Shown here: positions 34,229 to 38,202 of the stretch, in pieces
How the letters are laid out: each line of letters starts with the position of its first letter
Position numbering within the stretch: position 1 is the first letter of the stretch
Notes under the pieces: model-generated
What the model was told of the DNA's origin: nothing
Seen by the model: only the letters and a program-made list of their open reading frames with translations
Database searches by the model: none
Assembly: GCA_937914945.1 (NCBI GenBank)
Contig: CALGJF010000074.1
Location: forward strand, 1 to 38,202
DNA length: 38,202 nucleotides
Source: an uncultured Bacteroidales bacterium
GTDB lineage: Bacteria; Bacteroidota; Bacteroidia; Bacteroidales; Bacteroidaceae
Direction: 5' to 3'
Position numbers and translations under genes: made by a program

Positions 34229-35317
34229 TTATTCCAAATAAAGATAATCGTAATGTATTACAGGCTTGCAACCATGTTGCCCTATTATATTCCCAATCTC
34301 GTCACTATCGTATGCCACACGGCCCACGCCAAGCGCAGTGCCATCGGCATCGGTTATCTGCACAAGGTCGCCCTGCTTGAAATCGCCCTGTGCGCTCACA
34401 ACACCCACAGGCAGCACACTCACCGCCTTTGCACCACAAACCGCCTGCACGGCATCGCTGTTGAGCACTATGGTTCCTTTTGTAAAACCGGTGCTATGAG
34501 CTATCCATTTTTTTATGGGCGATGCAGGGGTCTCACTTGGAACAAAACATGTGCATACGACCTTTTCGGGAGCTGTGAGAAGGGCTGTGAGAATATCGTT
34601 ACGCTTGCCGTTGGCTATATAAACGGCTATACCCTCCTCGGCCACCTTGCGGGCAATATTGCATTTTGTCATCATACCGCCACGGCCAAAGCTCGATTTT
34701 GTTGCCTGAATGTAATCGGCAAGCTCCTTGCCCTGCTCCACGCGACGTATAACCTCGACACCCTCGCTGCCTGGCACACCATTGTAAACACCATCTACGT
34801 TGCTCAATATAACAAGCGCCTGCACATCGAGCATCGTGGCTACAAGGCCCGAGAGTTCGTCGTTATCGGTGAACATAAGTTCGGTAACGCTCATTGTATC
34901 GTTCTCATTTATAATGGGAAGCACGCCATTTTCAAGCATCACCATCATACAGTGGCGCTGATTGAGATAGAGGCGGCGGGTGGAGAAACACTCCTTCATG
35001 GTGAGCACCTGCCCCACCGGTATATTATGCTCGCGGAAAAGCTCGTAGTAACGATTTATGAGCTTTGCCTGCCCCACTGCCGAAAACAGCTGACGTTGCC
35101 CCACAGTATCGAGCTGACGCAAAGGCATGCCACGCATTTCGCTGCGACCGCTTGCCACCGCTCCCGACGATATTAAAACAACCTCCACACCCATTGAGCG
35201 CAGGGCTGCAATCTGATCAACAATAGCCGACATACGGGTAACATCCAGCGTTCCGTCGTGGCGTGTGAGCACATTACTGCCCACCTTCACTGCAATACGT
35301 TTATATCTGGTGTTCAT
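34229..35317 (-). CDS. proB: Glutamate 5-kinase
   Basis: This is the first enzyme of proline synthesis, phosphorylating glutamate with ATP. The 362 residues comprise an amino-acid kinase domain (KVGSNVL near the N-terminus, LISSGAVASG, NENDTMSVTELMFTDND, FGRGGMMTK) and a C-terminal PUA domain (about 270-350, GDLVQITDADGTALGVGRVAYDS). Both domains are complete, so classical proline feedback control is possible. It lies 13 bases downstream of proC. Confidence 0.96.
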   Translation of the reverse strand: MNTRYKRIAVKVGSNVLTRHDGTLDVTRMSAIVDQIAALRSMGVEVVLISSGAVASGRSEMRGMPLRQLDTVGQRQLFSAVGQAKLINRYYELFREHNIPVGQVLTMKECFSTRRLYLNQRHCMMVMLENGVLPIINENDTMSVTELMFTDNDELSGLVATMLDVQALVILSNVDGVYNGVPGSEGVEVIRRVEQGKELADYIQATKSSFGRGGMMTKCNIARKVAEEGIAVYIANGKRNDILTALLTAPEKVVCTCFVPSETPASPIKKWIAHSTGFTKGTIVLNSDAVQAVCGAKAVSVLPVGVVSAQGDFKQGDLVQITDADGTALGVGRVAYDSDEIGNIIGQHGCKPVIHYDYLYLE

Positions 35318-35330
35318 TGTAAAATTATGC

Positions 35331-36122
35331 TTAATTCTTTATCGAGGCATGCAAGCCGTCTATAATACTCTTAGAAAAACCACCCTCGCGCATAGCCTCC
35401 AACCCGCGCAAAGTGAGCCCACCGGGAGTGGTTACACGGTCTATTTCGGCTTGTGGTTCCTTGCCACCGGCCTCCAATACGCTCAACGCACCGCGCACCG
35501 TTTGCATGACAATTTCGAGCGCCTGAGAACGAGAAAAACCAAGTTCACGACCACCCTGCATTGAGGCATTTATATATTGCAAGGCATAGGCTATGCCACA
35601 CGATGCAAGCGAGGTTCCTGCGGGTATAAGTTCCTCGGGCACCATCATTGCACTGCCCATTGCTGCAAAAAGGGATGTGATATATTCGTCGGAAGATTGC
35701 ACGGTGCGCTTGCCGCTGATGAACGTCATACCACAGAGAGTAGCAATAGCGGTATTGGGAATAACTATATACAGCTGTGGCAACATCTCTCCTTTTTTTA
35801 GCAACCAACCATCGAGCAAATTGCTGCCTACACCACCGGCAACCGACACTATCACCTGCTTTTCATAATTCACAAAAGGCTTTATCTCCATTATCACCTC
35901 CTCCATTTTCCATGGTTTCACAGCAAGAAAAACAAAATCGGCACCCTTAACTGCCATTCCATTATCGGTTGTGGTTTCTATTTGCGGAAACTCCTTTTTA
36001 AGCGCATCGAGCTTGCCCACAGAGGGATTTGACACAACAACATCGGTATCTGCGGCTGTACGGGCAAGCCCGCGTGCTATGGCACCACCCATATTACCGG
36101 CTCCTATGATAGCTATTTTCAT
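35331..36122 (-). CDS. proC: Pyrroline-5-carboxylate reductase
   Basis: This is the last enzyme of proline synthesis, reducing pyrroline-5-carboxylate with NAD(P)H. The 263 residues start with the Rossmann motif IGAGNMGGAIARGL. FLAVKPW, VAGGV, and near the C-terminus TTPGGLTLRGLEAMREGGF match the family. It is first in the proCBA operon, and the 280-base gap upstream holds a nested inverted-repeat element and the frdB terminator. Confidence 0.96.
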   Translation of the reverse strand: MKIAIIGAGNMGGAIARGLARTAADTDVVVSNPSVGKLDALKKEFPQIETTTDNGMAVKGADFVFLAVKPWKMEEVIMEIKPFVNYEKQVIVSVAGGVGSNLLDGWLLKKGEMLPQLYIVIPNTAIATLCGMTFISGKRTVQSSDEYITSLFAAMGSAMMVPEELIPAGTSLASCGIAYALQYINASMQGGRELGFSRSQALEIVMQTVRGALSVLEAGGKEPQAEIDRVTTPGGLTLRGLEAMREGGFSKSIIDGLHASIKN

Positions 36123-36182
36123 ATTCCTAATATCTGTTGTTTAGTTATAAGGTAGTTAAAATACCTACAAATTATAGCAAGC

Positions 36183-36289
36183 AATAAAAAGATGAAGCAC
36201 AAGGCTTGCGCAGCCTTAAAAGCCGCAGTTTACTTAACGTAAACGAGGATTTTAAGGGCAAACGTAACGCAGAAATTCATCTTTTTATT
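36183..36289. repeat. 107-bp nested inverted-repeat element upstream of proC
   Basis: Terminal inverted repeats of 14 bp are perfect: AATAAAAAGATGAA (36183-36196) with its complement at 36276-36289. Inside are a second perfect pair, CCTTAAAA (36214-36221) with TTTTAAGG (36250-36257), and a third, GTTTAC (36228-36233) with GTAAAC (36239-36244). It could be a small non-autonomous repeat (MITE-like) or a folded leader of the proC mRNA. Confidence 0.75.
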
Positions 36290-36301
36290 AGTTGCCACTT
36301 G

Positions 36302-36319
36302 CAAATTTAATCAAATATA
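36302..36319 (-). promoter_or_regulatory. Candidate proC promoter (-7 boxes)
   Basis: On the minus strand two -7 matches lie close together, TATATTTG (36319-36312) and TAAATTTG (36309-36302). No good -33 TTTG is spaced correctly. If used, the 107-bp repeat element would lie inside the proC leader. Confidence 0.35.
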
Positions 36320-36340
36320 TATAATAAGGAGCGAAAAGTA

Positions 36341-36382
36341 TGCACAAAATAATGAGTGGGCAGCCCCAAGCTGCCCACTCAT
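36341..36382 (-). terminator. Intrinsic terminator after frdB
   Basis: A 12-bp perfect stem (ATGAGTGGGCAG with its complement, 36352-36382, 7-base loop) is followed on the minus strand by TATTTTGTG. It lies 20 bases after the frdB stop. Confidence 0.8.
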
Positions 36383-36402
36383 ATATAACGACTGATGATG
36401 TT

Positions 36403-37158
36403 TTAGTCTTTCAGCTTAGCTTTGATGAACTCGCGGTTCAAACGAGCGATATTACTGATGGAAATGCACTTGGGACACTCTGCCTCACAAGCGCGGGTGT
36501 TGGTACAGTTACCAAAGCCCAACTCGTCCATCTTGGCAATCATTGATTTTACACGCTTTGCAGCCTCGGCTTTACCCTGGGGAAGAAGAGCAAACTGACT
36601 AACCTTTGCCGAAACAAAGAGCATAGCAGAACCATTCTTACAAGCAGCCACACAAGCACCGCAACCAACGCATGCAGCAGCATCCATAGCCTCCTCGGCA
36701 ACATCCTTACCAATGGGAATTGCATTGGCATCGGGCATACCGCCTGTGTTGATTGATACGTAACCACCGGCCTGCTGTATCTTGTCGAACGCTGTACGAT
36801 CGACCATAAGGTCGCGTATTACAGGGAATGCAGCCGAACGCCAAGGCTCCACTGTGATTGTATCACCGTCATTGAAACGACGCATATACAACTGACAAGT
36901 GGTAGCACCTGTTGCGGGACCATGGGGATGTCCGTTCACATAGAGCGAACACATACCGCAGATACCCTCGCGGCAGTCATGGTCGAACACGATAGGCTCC
37001 TCGCCCTTATTTACCAAACTCTCGTTAAGAATATCGAGCATCTCCAAAAATGAGGTATCACCGGGGATATCCTGCATCTGGTATGTTGCAAAAGCACCTT
37101 TCTCTTTAGGACCTCTCTGGCGCCATACTTTCAATGTAAAACTTATATTTTTGTCCAT
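36403..37158 (-). CDS. frdB: Fumarate reductase/succinate dehydrogenase iron-sulfur subunit
   Basis: This is the electron-transfer subunit of the membrane-bound quinol:fumarate reductase (or succinate dehydrogenase), with 251 residues. The three cluster motifs are complete: [2Fe-2S] CREGICGMC (C62, C67, C70) and C88; [4Fe-4S] CVGCGACVAAC; and [3Fe-4S] CTNTRACEAECPKC. In anaerobic gut Bacteroidales the complex mainly reduces fumarate and leads to succinate and propionate; the direction cannot be read from sequence. It follows frdA with a 20-base gap and is closed by a terminator. Confidence 0.95.
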   Translation of the reverse strand: MDKNISFTLKVWRQRGPKEKGAFATYQMQDIPGDTSFLEMLDILNESLVNKGEEPIVFDHDCREGICGMCSLYVNGHPHGPATGATTCQLYMRRFNDGDTITVEPWRSAAFPVIRDLMVDRTAFDKIQQAGGYVSINTGGMPDANAIPIGKDVAEEAMDAAACVGCGACVAACKNGSAMLFVSAKVSQFALLPQGKAEAAKRVKSMIAKMDELGFGNCTNTRACEAECPKCISISNIARLNREFIKAKLKD

Positions 37159-37178
37159 TGTTTTTCTGTTTTTACGGG

Positions 37179-38202
37179 TTAGTTCTTGTAGTTACGCTGC
37201 TGTACCTTAATGTACTGGTAGTTAAGGTCTTCTTTGATAAGTTCGGGCTCCTGGCCTTCGCCGGTGTATTTCCAGCAAGCAACGTATGAGAAGTTCTCAT
37301 CGTCGCGTTTAGCCTCACCCTCCTCGGTCTGGTGCTCCTCACGGAAGTGGCCACCGCAAGACTCCTCACGGTTGAGAGCATCGCGTGCCATAAGACGACC
37401 AATCTCAATGAAGTCGAGCAATCGGAGAGCCTTCTCAAGCTCGGTGTTGAGCGAATCGGCTGCACCGGGAATAAACAGGTCGCTCCAGAATAGTCTCTCT
37501 ACCTCGTCGAGTTTCTCCAACGCTGTCTCCAAAGACTCTTTTGTACGTGCCATACCTACATAATCCCACATAACATGGCCAAGTTCCTTGTGGATAGAAT
37601 CTACACTGCGTTTACCCTTGATATTCATCAACTTGGCAATCTTGTCATTAACAGCCTTCTCGGCAGCAACGAACTCGGGAGCATCGGTGCTGAAACGTGG
37701 AACCTGAATCTGGTCCGAGAGATAGTTCTGTATTGTATAAGGAAGCACGAAGTAACCATCGGCCAAGCCCTGCATAAGAGCAGAAGCACCAAGACGGTTG
37801 GCACCGTGGTCGCTAAAGTTAGCCTCACCAATTGCGAACAAACCGGGAACAGATGTCTGCAACTCATAATCAACCCAGATACCACCCATTGTGTAGTGGA
37901 TAGCGGGGAATATCATCATAGGCTCCTTGTAGGGGTTGGTATCGGCAATCTCCTCGTACATGTCAAAGAGGTTACCATAACGCTGACGTACCACATCCTC
38001 ACCCAAACGCTGAATAGCATACTTGAAGTCGAGGAACACGGCAAGACCGGTGTTGTTTACGCCGAAGCCGGCATCGCAACGCTCTTTTGCAGCACGCGAA
38101 GCAACGTCGCGGGGCACAAGGTTACCGAATGCGGGATAACGACGCTCCAAGTAGAAGTCGCGATCCTCGTCGGGGATATCGTTGGGATGTCTCTTACCGG
38201 CC
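37179..38202 (-). CDS. frdA: Fumarate reductase/succinate dehydrogenase flavoprotein subunit, cut by the window edge
   Basis: The C-terminal 340 residues of the FAD subunit are present, and the frame runs off the right edge without a start. The segment begins with HPNDIPDEDRDFYLERRYPA, passes through NLVPRDVASRAAKE (active-site arginine region) and HYTMGGIWVDYELQTSVPGLFAIGEANFSDHGANRLG (FAD-binding part), and ends in the helical and C-terminal domain with an SCGGHFREEH motif. This is the type found with a di-haem cytochrome b subunit, whose gene would be expected upstream, outside the window. Confidence 0.95.
   Translation of the reverse strand, partial: AGKRHPNDIPDEDRDFYLERRYPAFGNLVPRDVASRAAKERCDAGFGVNNTGLAVFLDFKYAIQRLGEDVVRQRYGNLFDMYEEIADTNPYKEPMMIFPAIHYTMGGIWVDYELQTSVPGLFAIGEANFSDHGANRLGASALMQGLADGYFVLPYTIQNYLSDQIQVPRFSTDAPEFVAAEKAVNDKIAKLMNIKGKRSVDSIHKELGHVMWDYVGMARTKESLETALEKLDEVERLFWSDLFIPGAADSLNTELEKALRLLDFIEIGRLMARDALNREESCGGHFREEHQTEEGEAKRDDENFSYVACWKYTGEGQEPELIKEDLNYQYIKVQQRNYKN

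Noticed and set aside
34088..35176. 362-codon open frame on the plus strand opposite proB and the start of proA
   Set aside because: It covers two convincing enzymes on the other strand, and the product has no family-like motif.
1..38202. tRNA, rRNA, CRISPR array, insertion sequence, phage or toxin-antitoxin genes
   Set aside because: I read both strands for conserved ends, spaced direct repeats, transposase and integrase motifs and found none.

Overview
The window looks like chromosomal DNA of a Bacteroidota species, most likely a gut-type member of Bacteroidales. The reasons are the gldH gene in a metF-holB-ricT-gldH operon, promoters of the Bacteroidota type (TTTG, 19-20 bp, then TAnnTTTG or TAnnTTCG), almost no Shine-Dalgarno signals, a long RodA, an enlarged signal peptidase I and a proCBA operon. 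I saw no rRNA, tRNA, CRISPR array, insertion sequence or phage gene. The sequence cannot settle the genus.

Left part (1-6.7 kb): the C-terminal part of PBP2 and rodA (cell elongation) run rightward and collide tail to tail with the leftward metF-holB-ricT-gldH operon. The first ~110 bases of the PBP2 frame encode a Sel1-like repeat instead of PBP2 sequence, which looks like a junction. Next (6.7-9.9 kb) is a two-component system (OmpR-type regulator and histidine kinase) with two small secreted PepSY-like proteins downstream. A near-identical 23-bp site built of two half-sites 11 bp apart lies at the same distance from the -7 element of both the regulator promoter and the PepSY promoter. This suggests a small autoregulated envelope-sensing system, and it is the most notable candidate in the window.

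Middle (9.9-17.8 kb): rnr (RNase R), a small protein resembling GIY-YIG domains, a rightward epimerase and PAP2-type membrane enzyme pair, and the leftward anaerobic ribonucleotide reductase operon nrdD-nrdG preceded by a cobalamin riboswitch. From 28.6 down to 17.7 kb a long leftward operon runs metG, a Wzx-type flippase, a GT4 glycosyltransferase, a YfhO-type membrane protein, a GT2 glycosyltransferase, pepP and a GT39-type membrane glycosyltransferase. It ends in a perfect 16-bp stem hairpin. Apart from metG and pepP it looks like a surface glycan or protein glycosylation locus.

Right part (28.7-38.2 kb): a free-standing acyltransferase with its own promoter and terminator; the rightward operon dapB-lepB-wbqC; the convergent leftward proline operon proC-proB-proA; a 107-bp nested inverted-repeat element upstream of proC; and the leftward frdA-frdB genes (fumarate reductase/succinate dehydrogenase), with frdA cut by the right edge. 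All intergenic stretches are under 300 bases except the one at 17383-17798, which holds the riboswitch, its promoter and a terminator.
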